In this document: positions 33,828 to 42,533 of the stretch, in pieces
Layout of the letters: every line of letters begins with the position of its first letter
Position numbering within the stretch: position 1 is the stretch's first letter
Origin: JALYGJ01 sp963781705
GTDB lineage: Bacteria; Chloroflexota; Limnocylindria; Limnocylindrales; CSP1-4
NCBI GenBank assembly: GCA_963781705.1
Contig: CAWAGP010000001.1
Coordinates: 434,001 to 498,000, forward strand
Reading direction: 5' to 3'
Length of the DNA stretch: 64,000 nucleotides
Made by a program: the position numbers and the translations under genes
The notes under the pieces: generated by a model
Database searches by the model: none
Seen by the model: the letters and a program-made list of their open reading frames with translations, nothing else
What the model was told of the DNA's origin: nothing

Positions 33828-35402
33828 GTGATTCGCTGCACCAAATGCGGAACGCTGAACGCGGAAGGCGACGTGTTCTGCGGCAACTGCGCGAGCTTCC
33901 TGGAGTGGACCGGCGAACACCTCGACCCAGCCGAAGCAGCCGCGGCCGCCGCCCAACCCCCGGCAGCCGAACCTGCGCCCGAACCAGAACCTGCGCCCGA
34001 TCCAGAACCTGCGCCCGAGCCTGCGCCTGCGCCCGAGCCTGCGCCTGCGCCCGAGCCTGCGCCTGCGCCCGAGCCTGCGCCAGCGCCCGAACCAGAACCT
34101 GCGCCCGATCCAGAACCTGCGCCCGAGCCTGCGCCAGCGCCCGAGCCTGCGCCAGCGCCCGAACCAGAACCTGCGCCTGCGCCCGAGCCTGCGCCAGCGC
34201 CCGAACCAGAACCCGAGCCCGAACCAGAGCCCGAACCAGAACCTGCGCCCGAGCCTGCGCCTGCGCCCGAGCCTGCGCCAGCGCCCGAACCAGAACCTGC
34301 GCCCGAGCCTGCGCCAGCGCCCGAGCCTGCGCCAGCGCCCGAACCAGAACCTACGCCACCGGCACCGCCTCCCCCCCCGCCCGAGCCGCCGCGCTTCCGT
34401 TTCAGGGCGGCGCCCGCGCCCATCCAACCACCTCCGCCCACGCCGACGCCGGCGGTGACGCAACGCGTAGCACCGCCTGGACCGGTGGCCCCACTGGCAC
34501 GAACCCCGTCCGCGGATGAGCCGGCGGCGGTTCGTCCGACCGCCACTCAGCCGGCGGTGCGCCGGCCGCAGCAGCCGCAGCCGGGAGAGCCACCCTCACG
34601 CCAGCCCACCATCACCCACGCGCCGCCGCCACGTCCGCAGCCGCGACCGTCCCTGGCGGCGGAGCCGGAGATCAAGCCTGGCGACCTGATCTGCGGCGCA
34701 TGCGGGGCCGGCAACAATCCGGACCGGCGTTTCTGCCGGCGCTGTGGCAACAGCCTCGCCGCAGCAGCGGTTGCGCCGCCAGCGCGTAGTCCCTGGTATC
34801 GGCGTCTCTTCCGACGGCAGCCGCAGGTGATGACTGCCGGCACGCGACCATCGAAGATGGGCCGCGAGGGCCGCTCGCGCGGCTCGTTCGTCAAGTGGCT
34901 GCTGATGATCGTCGTGGTGGTCGTCGTGTTGGCGCCTGTCGTCGGCTACCTGGCTGTGCCCGGCATCCACGACCAGATCGATTCGCTGCTCGGCCAGGGC
35001 GGCCAGCAGGTCATCCTGCTGCGCCACCCATCATCCAACGCGCTCGACAAGGACATCACCACCTACTGGCTGGCCGATCCAGCCAACGGCGACGACACGG
35101 TGACGGTCAACTTCAGCGAAACGACCAACCTGGCGGGACTGATCTTCCACGTCGGCGCCACTGGCGCCGACTACCAGACCTACGGCCGTCCGAGCCAGGT
35201 GCAGCTCGTGTTTCCGGGCGAGCCGAAGCCGGTCTCGATCCTGTTGAACGACGACCCGGCTCCTCAGCAGCGCTGCCTGAAGAAGCCCGAAAGCGTGCGC
35301 ACCTTCGACATCAAGATAGTCGGCAGTAACCCGGGGCAGTCGCCCGATCAGGACCTCGTGGCGCTGCGCGAAGTGGAGTTCATAGCGGGGAGTTGCCCGT
35401 AG
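33828..35402 (+). CDS. Zinc-ribbon / Glu-Pro-Ala repeat / TM protein with discoidin-like domain (second of three)
   Basis: The 524 residues start at a GTG. A first ribbon is C-T-K-C-G-T-L-N and C-G-N-C. Residues about 44-180 are a PAPEPEP-type repeat with a very regular codon pattern (33958-34360). A second ribbon (C-G-A-C-G-A-G-N-N and C-R-R-C-G) lies at about 288-308. A TM helix at about 356-378 (LLMIVVVVVVLAPVVGYLAV) is followed by a 145-residue domain whose opening (HPSSNALDKDITTYWLADPANGDD) and strands resemble discoidin/F5-8C carbohydrate-binding sandwiches. Direct adjacency to the structural operon suggests it tethers the CIS to the membrane. Its 3' end overlaps the convergent regulator gene by 23 bp. 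Confidence 0.75.
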   Translation: MIRCTKCGTLNAEGDVFCGNCASFLEWTGEHLDPAEAAAAAAQPPAAEPAPEPEPAPDPEPAPEPAPAPEPAPAPEPAPAPEPAPAPEPEPAPDPEPAPEPAPAPEPAPAPEPEPAPAPEPAPAPEPEPEPEPEPEPEPAPEPAPAPEPAPAPEPEPAPEPAPAPEPAPAPEPEPTPPAPPPPPPEPPRFRFRAAPAPIQPPPPTPTPAVTQRVAPPGPVAPLARTPSADEPAAVRPTATQPAVRRPQQPQPGEPPSRQPTITHAPPPRPQPRPSLAAEPEIKPGDLICGACGAGNNPDRRFCRRCGNSLAAAAVAPPARSPWYRRLFRRQPQVMTAGTRPSKMGREGRSRGSFVKWLLMIVVVVVVLAPVVGYLAVPGIHDQIDSLLGQGGQQVILLRHPSSNALDKDITTYWLADPANGDDTVTVNFSETTNLAGLIFHVGATGADYQTYGRPSQVQLVFPGEPKPVSILLNDDPAPQQRCLKKPESVRTFDIKIVGSNPGQSPDQDLVALREVEFIAGSCP

Positions 35403-38331
35403 CCACTGGCGCCACACCCAACTCGGCCAGCATTCGGTCGTAACTGAGGCGAGCCTGGGTGGCCGCACCCTGATCGCCCGCCTGATCACGCGCCGAGATC
35501 AACAGTCGCCACAGCGGATCGTGGTAGCGCTCGATTTGGAGGCCCACGCTGCACGCGCCGGCGGCGCGGTCCGCCTCGCCCTGGCTGAGCAGGATCTCGG
35601 CCAGCGCCTGGCTGGCGTCGACCGCCTTGAGGCGCACCGCTTCGCGACGCTCGGCGACCCATTCGGCCGGACCGTCCTCCGCCAGCAGCTCGCCGCGATA
35701 CAAGTCGAGCGCCGCCTGGTACATCGTCACGGCCGCCCGCGTGTCCCCGCGCAACTGGGCCTGGCGACCAGCCGCGACGGCTGCTTCGAACTGGACGATG
35801 TCGATCTCGCTCCCCGGCGGAACGGCCAGCAGATAGGCATCGCCCTCCCGCCGCAGCAGCTGGAACGATCCCCGCCCGGCCGCCGGTTCCAATAGGCGGC
35901 GCAGCGCCGCGATAGCCACGTGCAGGTTGCGCGCGCTTGACTCCGAGTCGGCCGTAGGCCACAGGGCCGCCTCGATCGTCTCGTGGTGAACGCGCCGGCC
36001 GGCGTTCAGGCAGAGCAGGCGCAAGAGGGTGCGTGCTCGCGGCCGGACCGCGCCCAGATCGACCGGTTGTCCGGCAAGGCGCAAGTCGAAAGCCCCCAGG
36101 ACCCGCACCGAGACGGGCGGTGGCTCCGCCGCATCAACCGCTTTCTCGGCATCATGGTCTGCATCGATTGGCGGGCGCAACCCGGTCTCGGCGGCAATGT
36201 CGAGCGCGAGTGCGCGATGCTCTTCGGCCTCGCGCGCGTCGTAAGCGGCTTCGGACAGGGCCAGGTAGGCAAGCATGCGGGCCGCATCGACCCCCATCGA
36301 GCGCGCGCCCGCTTCTGCCGCTACGGCATCGTTGCGCGCGTCCGGCTCACCGGCGCGCACCCCGGCGAGAGCCAGGATGGTGCGCGCCCAGACCTCGAGC
36401 ACCGGCACATCGAGGCCCCGCAGGCGGGCGATCAACGCCTCGCCAGCCGGCACGTCGACACGCGCCTGCAGTGACCCCCAAGCGGCGCACAGGGCGGCCA
36501 GCGCTGCGCCCCACTGATCGTCCACGGCCGCGCTCGCGACCGCAACGTCGTTCGCCTCGCGTACCGATTCGAAGCTGCCGGTGAGCGCGAGCGTAGCCCG
36601 ACCGACACGGGCAATCCACTCGAGCCCGGCCACCTCAGCGGCCAGGACAGCACCTTCCACCTCCAGGCTTGCATGGGCCTGGCCCATCAACAGTCCGGCT
36701 ACGCCTGCAGCCAGCGAGGCGACCACGCCAAGCACGGGTGATGTGTCCCGCCGTTCGGCGACGTGAAGCAGCTCACGACGAGCGCTTGATGCGTGCCCTG
36801 CCAGCAGTGCCGCCAGGCCGCCGAGCAGCCCGCCCGTGGGCAACTCGCCGGCCTGCGAATTGGCGATGGCGCCCGGATCACGACGGAGCGCCGAGCGCAG
36901 CAGCGCGAAGCCGTCAGGCCGCGCCGTGGTCGGCCCGTCCAGCCACGTAACGAGCGCCAGGCGTTCGTCGTGGCAAAGCGCGGCAGTTTCGGCCACTCCG
37001 AACGCAGTCTCGGCGCGTTGGTACTGCTCGACCGCCTCGCGCAGACGACCCTCCGCGCGTCGGCGGCGTGCGCTCGCCAGCAGCAGCCAAGGATCGTGCA
37101 GGACCAGCGCCGGCGGCAGGCCATCGATCCATTGATTGGGCCGGGCAACAACGTCCTCGCCGCGACCGTCGAGTAGGCGCCGCGCGCCCTCCCAATCCTC
37201 TGCCCGGCAGAACGCCTCGAGTGCTTCAGCGACGGCACCCGCCTCCGCCAGCAACTCGCCCGCCAAACGAAACCGGGCGCGAATGCCATCCTCGCCCAGC
37301 TCGGCCACCAACTCCGATTGCAGGTAGCTGCGCAGCACCTCGTGGTAGCGATACGCGCCCTCCTCCGGCAGGGCCTGGGTGAACAGCCGCCGCCGCTCGA
37401 GGTCGGCCAGCAACTCGCCGCTGCCGAGCTGGTCCAGCAGGCGATCGCACAGCGTCGCGCTGACCCGACCCAGCACGGACGTGTCGATCAGAAAGCGGCG
37501 CAGCTCCGGTGGCAACTGGTACACAACGTTGCGTGCCAGGTATTCGCGCAGGTAGCGCGTGCTGCCATCGAGCGCCGCCAGCATCCGCCGTCGCTCATCG
37601 GCCGGCCGGCCGCTCGTCGCCAGGTGGAACAACTGCAGCCCGGCCGCCCAACCCTCGGTGCGCCGCGCCAGGCGGGCCAACTCCTCGGGCGGCAGCGGTT
37701 CGCCATAGAAATCGCGGAACAGCCGCTCCACCTCCCATGACCGGAAACGCAGGTCGTCGCCGGCCAGTTCGAGCAGGGCGCCGGAAACGCGCAATCGCGG
37801 CAGGTTGAAATCGGGCGGTACGCGCGAGGCGATCACGAAGCGGAGCGAATTGGGCGCGTAGTCGATGAGCCTTTCGATGGCGGCCTCAGCCGGCGTTCCC
37901 TGCAGCGTGTGCAGATCGTCGACGATCAACAGCACCGGCGCGCCGGTCCAAGTTTCGATCGCGTTGGCCGCTTGCTCGACGCTCAGCCATTCACCTGGGA
38001 CACCGGGCAGGACGGGTGCCAGAGCCGCTTCAAGGTGCTGCAGCAGGGTGGTCTCATCGCCGTCCCAGCCCTCGGCTCGGTACCAACCCACCGGGCCTGG
38101 CGCGCGCAACGCCAGGCGGGCCAGCAAGGTGGTCTTGCCCGAGCCCGCCGGCGCAACCACCACTGCCAGGCGGTGTCGCCAGACGGCATCAAGCCGTCCG
38201 TCAAGCCGGTCGAGGGGCATCGACGGGGTACTCGGAATCCGCAGTTTCGTCGCGACTACTGAGCCGGTCACGGGCACGCGTCCTAACTTCCGCAGCCACT
38301 GGAGCCCTCTCGCGCTCCAGGGGACGGCCAT
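35380..38331 (-). CDS. MalT-like NTPase regulator with OmpR-type wHTH and BTAD domain
   Basis: From the ATG at 38331 the protein has 983 residues; an alternative GTG start is at 38271. Walker A is A-P-A-G-S-G-K-T-T at about 60-68, and V-L-L-I-V-D-D-L-H is Walker B, as in MalT-type STAND ATPases. A TPR-like helical middle follows. A winged helix (V-R-V-L-G-A-F-D-L-R-L-A-G, then R-P-R-A-R-T-L-L-R-L-L) lies at about 735-830. The last 150 residues are a BTAD domain (Y-Q-A-A-L-D-L-Y-R-G-E-L-L, then E-W-V-A-E-R-R-E). Such proteins activate nearby operons. It diverges from the second DUF4157 gene. Upstream open sequence to 38763 is not protein-like. Confidence 0.82.
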   Translation of the reverse strand: MAVPWSARGLQWLRKLGRVPVTGSVVATKLRIPSTPSMPLDRLDGRLDAVWRHRLAVVVAPAGSGKTTLLARLALRAPGPVGWYRAEGWDGDETTLLQHLEAALAPVLPGVPGEWLSVEQAANAIETWTGAPVLLIVDDLHTLQGTPAEAAIERLIDYAPNSLRFVIASRVPPDFNLPRLRVSGALLELAGDDLRFRSWEVERLFRDFYGEPLPPEELARLARRTEGWAAGLQLFHLATSGRPADERRRMLAALDGSTRYLREYLARNVVYQLPPELRRFLIDTSVLGRVSATLCDRLLDQLGSGELLADLERRRLFTQALPEEGAYRYHEVLRSYLQSELVAELGEDGIRARFRLAGELLAEAGAVAEALEAFCRAEDWEGARRLLDGRGEDVVARPNQWIDGLPPALVLHDPWLLLASARRRRAEGRLREAVEQYQRAETAFGVAETAALCHDERLALVTWLDGPTTARPDGFALLRSALRRDPGAIANSQAGELPTGGLLGGLAALLAGHASSARRELLHVAERRDTSPVLGVVASLAAGVAGLLMGQAHASLEVEGAVLAAEVAGLEWIARVGRATLALTGSFESVREANDVAVASAAVDDQWGAALAALCAAWGSLQARVDVPAGEALIARLRGLDVPVLEVWARTILALAGVRAGEPDARNDAVAAEAGARSMGVDAARMLAYLALSEAAYDAREAEEHRALALDIAAETGLRPPIDADHDAEKAVDAAEPPPVSVRVLGAFDLRLAGQPVDLGAVRPRARTLLRLLCLNAGRRVHHETIEAALWPTADSESSARNLHVAIAALRRLLEPAAGRGSFQLLRREGDAYLLAVPPGSEIDIVQFEAAVAAGRQAQLRGDTRAAVTMYQAALDLYRGELLAEDGPAEWVAERREAVRLKAVDASQALAEILLSQGEADRAAGACSVGLQIERYHDPLWRLLISARDQAGDQGAATQARLSYDRMLAELGVAPVATGNSPL

Positions 38332-38388
38332 TGTCTCCGCCGACCGGCCCGAAGTCCAGCACTGAACTGGCCGATCGCGCGGCAGGGT

Positions 38389-38440
38389 TTGCCCTTTCGG
38401 GCAGCCGCACTGCCCGATTTTCCGCGGTTCCACTGCCCGC
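38389..38440 (+). promoter_or_regulatory. Shared CIS promoter element, copy C
   Basis: TGCCCTTTCGGGCAGCCGC, then ACTGCCCGATTTTCCGCGG and TTCCACTGCCC lie between the divergent MalT-like regulator and the second DUF4157 gene. The first half matches copy A (13871-13895) and the second half contains CCGCGGTTCC as in copy B (23133-23165), so this is the fullest copy. Confidence 0.6.
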
Positions 38441-38496
38441 CCGTACTCCCTTGCGGACAGTGCGTGCGCGACTCTCAGCGGCGACCATACGCGTGC

Positions 38497-39489
38497 ATGG
38501 CACGCGTCCACGATGAGCTCCCCGACAGACGCAAAGTCCAGCGTGGGCAACTGCCGTCCAGCAGCGACAGCAGCCTGAGTCGCGAGGAGTCGCTCACGGT
38601 GATGGAGGCGCTCCAGCGCAGCGCGGGCAACTCCGCCGTTGGCCAACTGCTGGGCGGTCAACGCGCAAGTGCGACGCCGAGCGACGGCAAGCCGGTGCCG
38701 CCTGCCATCCGACTGCCGGCCGAGCGCAAACTCGCCGCCGACCTGGATGACGTCCGCCTGCACGACGATGCGGAGGCAGCCGCCCTGACGAGTTCGCTAC
38801 GTGCCGAAGCGGTCACCATGGGTAAAGACGTCTACCTTGGGCCGCACGTCATGAACCTCGATTCGAGCGCCGGGCAGCAGACCCTGTTGCACGAGCTTGT
38901 CCACGCCGTGCAGGCTCAACCGCAGGGAGGCCCCGCCCGGGGCGTGAGCGATCCGGGCAGCCGACCAGAGGCCGAGGCGCACGCGATCGAGACCCGCGGC
39001 CTGCGCGGGGAGCCAGCGCCGCCGACGCAGCAGACGCCGGCCGGCATCGCTCATCGGAAGCAGGAATCAACCGATCAGGGCGGCAAGCCGAGCACGCTCG
39101 CCGAACAACTGCTGAACCCGGAGTCCGCCGACAAGACGGATGCCGAGCCGGCGCCCGGCGCATCAGGCGCGGCCGAGTCGGTCGTGTTCGAGATCACCAT
39201 CATGCAGCCGATGCGTGCCGCGTTCGCCGCAGTCGAGCAGCAGGACTGGGAAGCCGCGCTGGACCAACTGCAGTCAATCGGCATGCGCCTGATGGACTAT
39301 CAATCGGCTTACGAGAAGCGCGATCCAGTGCTAGGTCAGCAGCTCATGGGTGCGCGCGGGTGGCTATCCGTTGTCTACCAACAGCTCAATCGTCGGCTTG
39401 ACCGCGGCTTATGGAGCGACGATAAGATCGTCGACGCCTTCACGGATACCCTAGGCGAGTTCGAGCGGCTCGAGTCCCTGTTGCACTAG
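38497..39489 (+). CDS. Second DUF4157 CIS cargo-type protein
   Basis: From the ATG at 38497 the protein has 330 residues; sequence before this ATG overlaps the promoter element. Residues 39-50 are L-Q-R-S-A-G-N-S-A-V-G-Q, the motif also present in the large effector. The DUF4157 core follows: A-D-L-D-D-V-R-L-H-D-D, A-V-T-M-G-K-D-V-Y-L and L-L-H-E-L-V-H-A-V-Q, with H132-E133-L-V-H136. After a Pro/Gln-rich spacer the last 110 residues form a helical domain (Q-Q-D-W-E-A-A-L-D-Q-L-Q-S-I-G; W-S-D-D-K-I-V-D-A-F). Its own promoter and the LQR motif suggest a loaded protein. The helical C-domain is unknown. Confidence 0.78.
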   Translation: MARVHDELPDRRKVQRGQLPSSSDSSLSREESLTVMEALQRSAGNSAVGQLLGGQRASATPSDGKPVPPAIRLPAERKLAADLDDVRLHDDAEAAALTSSLRAEAVTMGKDVYLGPHVMNLDSSAGQQTLLHELVHAVQAQPQGGPARGVSDPGSRPEAEAHAIETRGLRGEPAPPTQQTPAGIAHRKQESTDQGGKPSTLAEQLLNPESADKTDAEPAPGASGAAESVVFEITIMQPMRAAFAAVEQQDWEAALDQLQSIGMRLMDYQSAYEKRDPVLGQQLMGARGWLSVVYQQLNRRLDRGLWSDDKIVDAFTDTLGEFERLESLLH

Positions 39490-39688
39490 TTGCCGTTGGC
39501 GGACGGCCGGCCCCTAGGCTTGGAATCGTCCCACCCGGATAGCGCCAGCGGCTCGCGGGGTTGGTCAGTATCGGCCGTCCGGGCACTTTTTTCTGCTTGC
39601 CGCGATCATCTTGGCGTTACGCATCACCCGCAGCCGACCGTCTTGAAGTACGTACACGGAAGGCGGCCGTCGACCGAGGGGAGAAAAC

Positions 39689-41041
39689 TTGATCTGTCCC
39701 AGTTGCGGTAAGCGCAACCCGCCCGGCGCCGCAGCGTGCAGTCGCTGTGGTCGCTGGCTGGGCACCAACCGCATGGTCGGTGTCAGCTACAAGCGCGCCG
39801 ACCGCATCCGTCGCGGTGGCCCCGGCACGCTGGCCGTGGCCTTCGCCCTGATCGTGGCCTTCCTGTTCGTCGGCGGCGCCGTCTACATCGTTGTGCTCGG
39901 CGGCCTCAACAACAACACGCCGGGACCCAGCTCGATCGCCCTGCTGCCCACGCCCACGCCGTCGAACACGCTGCCGCCCTTCGTCCAACCGACCCCCTCC
40001 CCGACACCCACACCGTCGCCGTCACCCACGCTGCCGTGGTACCTGACGCCGTCGCCGTCGGCCACCGACTCGGGTTTCCCATCGATCGAGCCGAGCGCCT
40101 CGCCGACCGACCTGCCCACCGATTCGCCCACGCCCACGCCAACCCCCACGCCGACTCCGACACCGACCAGCGGTCCCGTCGCGCCCAAATCGAACTTTCG
40201 CGGCTTCATCCAGAGTGACGGCCTGACCGTCGTCTGGAGCGACCTGTCGAGCGGCACGATCAGCAGCTGGGCGTGGGATTTCGGCGACGGCGCGTCGGCC
40301 ACCAAGCAGAACCCCAAGCACAAGTACCCAGCGGTGGGCGACTACAACGTGACGCTTACCGTGACCGGGCCCACCGGCACGAGCAGCCGGACCAAGGTGC
40401 TGCACCTCAGGGCGCAGCCGACCCCGACCCCGACGCCCGCGCCGACCGCGACACCGGCTCCGGTCGCCAGGTTCTCGACCAGCATCGAGGCCAATGGGCT
40501 GACCGTGGACATCACCAACAACACCACCGGCGCCGTCAATACGTGGTCGTGGGCCTTCGGCGACTCGAGCACCTCCAGCAGTCAGAATCCGGGATCTCAT
40601 ACGTACGCTTCGGCATCCACGTACACCATCACCCTCACCGCCACCGGCCCTGGCGGAACGAGCACAAAGACGAAGAACGTGAACGTGCCAGGACCTACCG
40701 CGCCACCTGGACCAACGGCCAACTTCTCGTGGAGCCAAGAAGCCGGAACTTACATCGTTGACTTCACCAACACGTCGAACGGCAACATCAACACTTGGTC
40801 GTGGGACTTTGGTGACGGTACCAACTCGAGTCAGCCGAACCCCTTGCCCCACACATATGCCAACGAGGGGCCATGGACCGTCACCCTCACTGTTGATGGG
40901 CCGGACGGCAACGACCAGAAGTCGAAGACCTTCACCCTCACCACCGTCGTGGCGGCACCGGCCGTGAGGCCATCCACCTACACCTCAGCTGGTGTGGACG
41001 AAGCGCGGATCGAAGAGCGCCTGCGGCTGGTCGGCCTCTAG
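39689..41041 (+). CDS. Zinc-ribbon / TM protein with three PKD domains (third of three)
   Basis: A GAGGGGAG five bases upstream supports the TTG start at 39689, from which the first residues are (M)-I-C-P-S-C-G-K-R-N and C-S-R-C-G, one zinc ribbon. A TM helix spans about 48-72 (LAVAFALIVAFLFVGGAVYIVVLG). A long Pro/Thr/Ser linker follows, then three PKD domains, each with S-W-x-x/F-G-D and Y-x-x-x-G/A-x-Y/W-x-V/I-T-L-T. The total is 450 residues. The ribbon-TM layout equals that of the proteins at 9358 and 33828, but the outer part differs. PKD domains usually present other proteins or bind polysaccharide at the surface. Confidence 0.75.
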   Translation: MICPSCGKRNPPGAAACSRCGRWLGTNRMVGVSYKRADRIRRGGPGTLAVAFALIVAFLFVGGAVYIVVLGGLNNNTPGPSSIALLPTPTPSNTLPPFVQPTPSPTPTPSPSPTLPWYLTPSPSATDSGFPSIEPSASPTDLPTDSPTPTPTPTPTPTPTSGPVAPKSNFRGFIQSDGLTVVWSDLSSGTISSWAWDFGDGASATKQNPKHKYPAVGDYNVTLTVTGPTGTSSRTKVLHLRAQPTPTPTPAPTATPAPVARFSTSIEANGLTVDITNNTTGAVNTWSWAFGDSSTSSSQNPGSHTYASASTYTITLTATGPGGTSTKTKNVNVPGPTAPPGPTANFSWSQEAGTYIVDFTNTSNGNINTWSWDFGDGTNSSQPNPLPHTYANEGPWTVTLTVDGPDGNDQKSKTFTLTTVVAAPAVRPSTYTSAGVDEARIEERLRLVGL

Positions 41042-41190
41042 TCGGTCGTCCGCGTCCCACTGGCATCCGCGAACTCCACCGTCCGAGAGCCCCACGGCCG
41101 GTCGATGGGACCATTCAGCGGCTCCACGCCCAGCCTGCGCAGCTTCGCCGTCACGGCATCGACATGGTCCACGATCAGGGTCAACATCAT
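41038..41190 (-). pseudogene. Remnant of a VOC/glyoxalase gene
   Basis: The last 50 residues read M-M-L-T-L-I-V-D-H-V-D-A-V-T-A-K-L-R-R-L, then P-I-D-R-P-W-G-S-R-T-V-E-F-A-D-A-S-G, the C-terminal half of a VOC-type protein. The expected upstream half is missing: further upstream on this strand lie 46 bp of unrelated sequence and then the end of the Cys-repeat gene. The remnant overlaps the PKD gene stop by four bases in convergent orientation. Confidence 0.5.
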
Positions 41191-41236
41191 GCGTCCGTGG
41201 GTTGCGATTCCATGAGGGACTTTCCCGACTGCGACC

Positions 41237-42355
41237 CTACTGGCTGTTGAGCCCGAAGCCGATGGCGTCGATGGCTGACGCCTCGCCGTCGACCGCGGCG
41301 ATGGTGATGAGGCGGCTGACGCTGCTCTGCGGGGCGGCGTCGGGCGTGATGGTAATGGTGGCCAAGATGGCATAGCGCGCACCGGGGTCGAGAGTCGGCG
41401 TGGTGAAGGTGCCCGCGTTGACCTGGTCGGTCAGATCCCGGCCCGAGCGGCGGTGGTAGGTGATCACGAAGCCGGCCACGTCGTCACCGCTGGCGGTGTA
41501 GGTGTAGGCGGCTGGTATCGAGCCGTCGTTGCGGACGTACAGGTAGACCGTCCGGCGGGTGCCCACGGGGTAGCCATGGTGGCCGCCGTAGATCATCTGG
41601 CCGGCGCCGTCGTCGTTGTACACACCCTTGCCGTTGAGGCGACCACCCGGCCGCTTGACCTGGCCGTCGGGCTGGACGCACACCGCCGGGATGTAGCCGG
41701 GCAGGTTGTCGGCGCAATCGCTGACGGCAGTAAGGGCCTCGTAACAGGCCTTGTAGCCGTTGCACGAGTTGTCCCCGACGCTGTCGTTGCTGCCAGCGCA
41801 CGCATAGGCGCCGTTGCACGAGTTGGCGCCGATTGGTCCGGCGGCATTGTTGCAGGCGCTGTACCCGACGCACGCGCCGGTGCCGACGCTGCCGGAGGTT
41901 TCATAGCACGCATTGGAGGCCTGGCACGAGCTGTCGCCGATGCTGGCGGTGGCGCCATAGCAGGCGTAGTCCTCGTGGCACGAGTTGTCGCCGACGGTGT
42001 CGCCTTCGAAGCAGCCGCTCTCGCCGTTGCACGAGTTGTCGCCGATCGAGCCGGCGGCGCTCTCGCACGCATAGTGGCTGTCGCACGAGTTGTCGCCGAC
42101 GCTGCCGAGGGTCTCCGCGCAGGCAAGGTCGCCGTTGCACGAGTTATCGCCGATCGGACCGACCGCGTCAGTGCACGCGTCGGTCCCGATGCACGAGTTG
42201 GCACCGATGGTGATCGCCGCCTGGACATTGGTCGCCCCGACCAGTGGCGCACTGGCACCCAGCAGGCCCGCGGCGAGCGCGAGCGCGGTGAGCAGCGCCG
42301 ACAGTCGCGCGGAGCGTGGGCCGAGGGCGCGTGCGCGCCCGCTGGTCGAAGTCAT
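41237..42355 (-). CDS. Exported protein with nine 18-residue Cys-pair repeats
   Basis: From the ATG at 42355 (GAGAGGGA upstream) the protein has 372 residues with a signal peptide at about 15-45. It then carries nine tandem repeats of 17-18 residues with consensus (I/V)-G-D-N-S-C-N-G-x-x-A-C-x-x-x-x-x-S, two Cys per repeat at positions 6 and 12. The regular period and paired Cys suggest a solenoid stapled by disulfides. The remaining 150 residues are a beta-rich domain (Y-L-Y-V-R-N-D-G-S-I-P-A-A-Y-T-Y; F-T-T-P-T-L-D-P-G-A-R-Y-A-I-L-A-T-I-T-I). A fragment matching this last part is at 51585-51797. No family is recognised. Confidence 0.7.
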   Translation of the reverse strand: MTSTSGRARALGPRSARLSALLTALALAAGLLGASAPLVGATNVQAAITIGANSCIGTDACTDAVGPIGDNSCNGDLACAETLGSVGDNSCDSHYACESAAGSIGDNSCNGESGCFEGDTVGDNSCHEDYACYGATASIGDSSCQASNACYETSGSVGTGACVGYSACNNAAGPIGANSCNGAYACAGSNDSVGDNSCNGYKACYEALTAVSDCADNLPGYIPAVCVQPDGQVKRPGGRLNGKGVYNDDGAGQMIYGGHHGYPVGTRRTVYLYVRNDGSIPAAYTYTASGDDVAGFVITYHRRSGRDLTDQVNAGTFTTPTLDPGARYAILATITITPDAAPQSSVSRLITIAAVDGEASAIDAIGFGLNSQ

Positions 42356-42533
42356 GCCGCAGTCCCTCTCGAAATTTGGCCGTGGGCGGCCGCGCCTGGA
42401 ACTCGGTTCCGTTGGCCATGCTAGGGGCGCCATTGCCAGCTGGCAATGGGTTCGGGGAGGCGACAGCGGGGCCGCGTGGATTCAGCGGCTGACTCGTCGG
42501 CCAGACCGGATTTGGGCGTTCTACCATTTGCGC

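Noticed and set aside
33815..34546. Gly-Ser-Ala repeat protein on the minus strand
   Set aside because: It is the antisense reading of the Glu-Pro-Ala repeat in the zinc-ribbon gene.
38332..38763. N-terminal extension of the MalT/BTAD regulator
   Set aside because: It would run through the promoter element and the start of the divergent DUF4157 gene, and is not protein-like.
9358..41041. The island as a temperate contractile prophage
   Set aside because: No integrase, capsid, portal, terminase or lysis genes are present; the AAA+, cap and DUF4157 genes point to a CIS.
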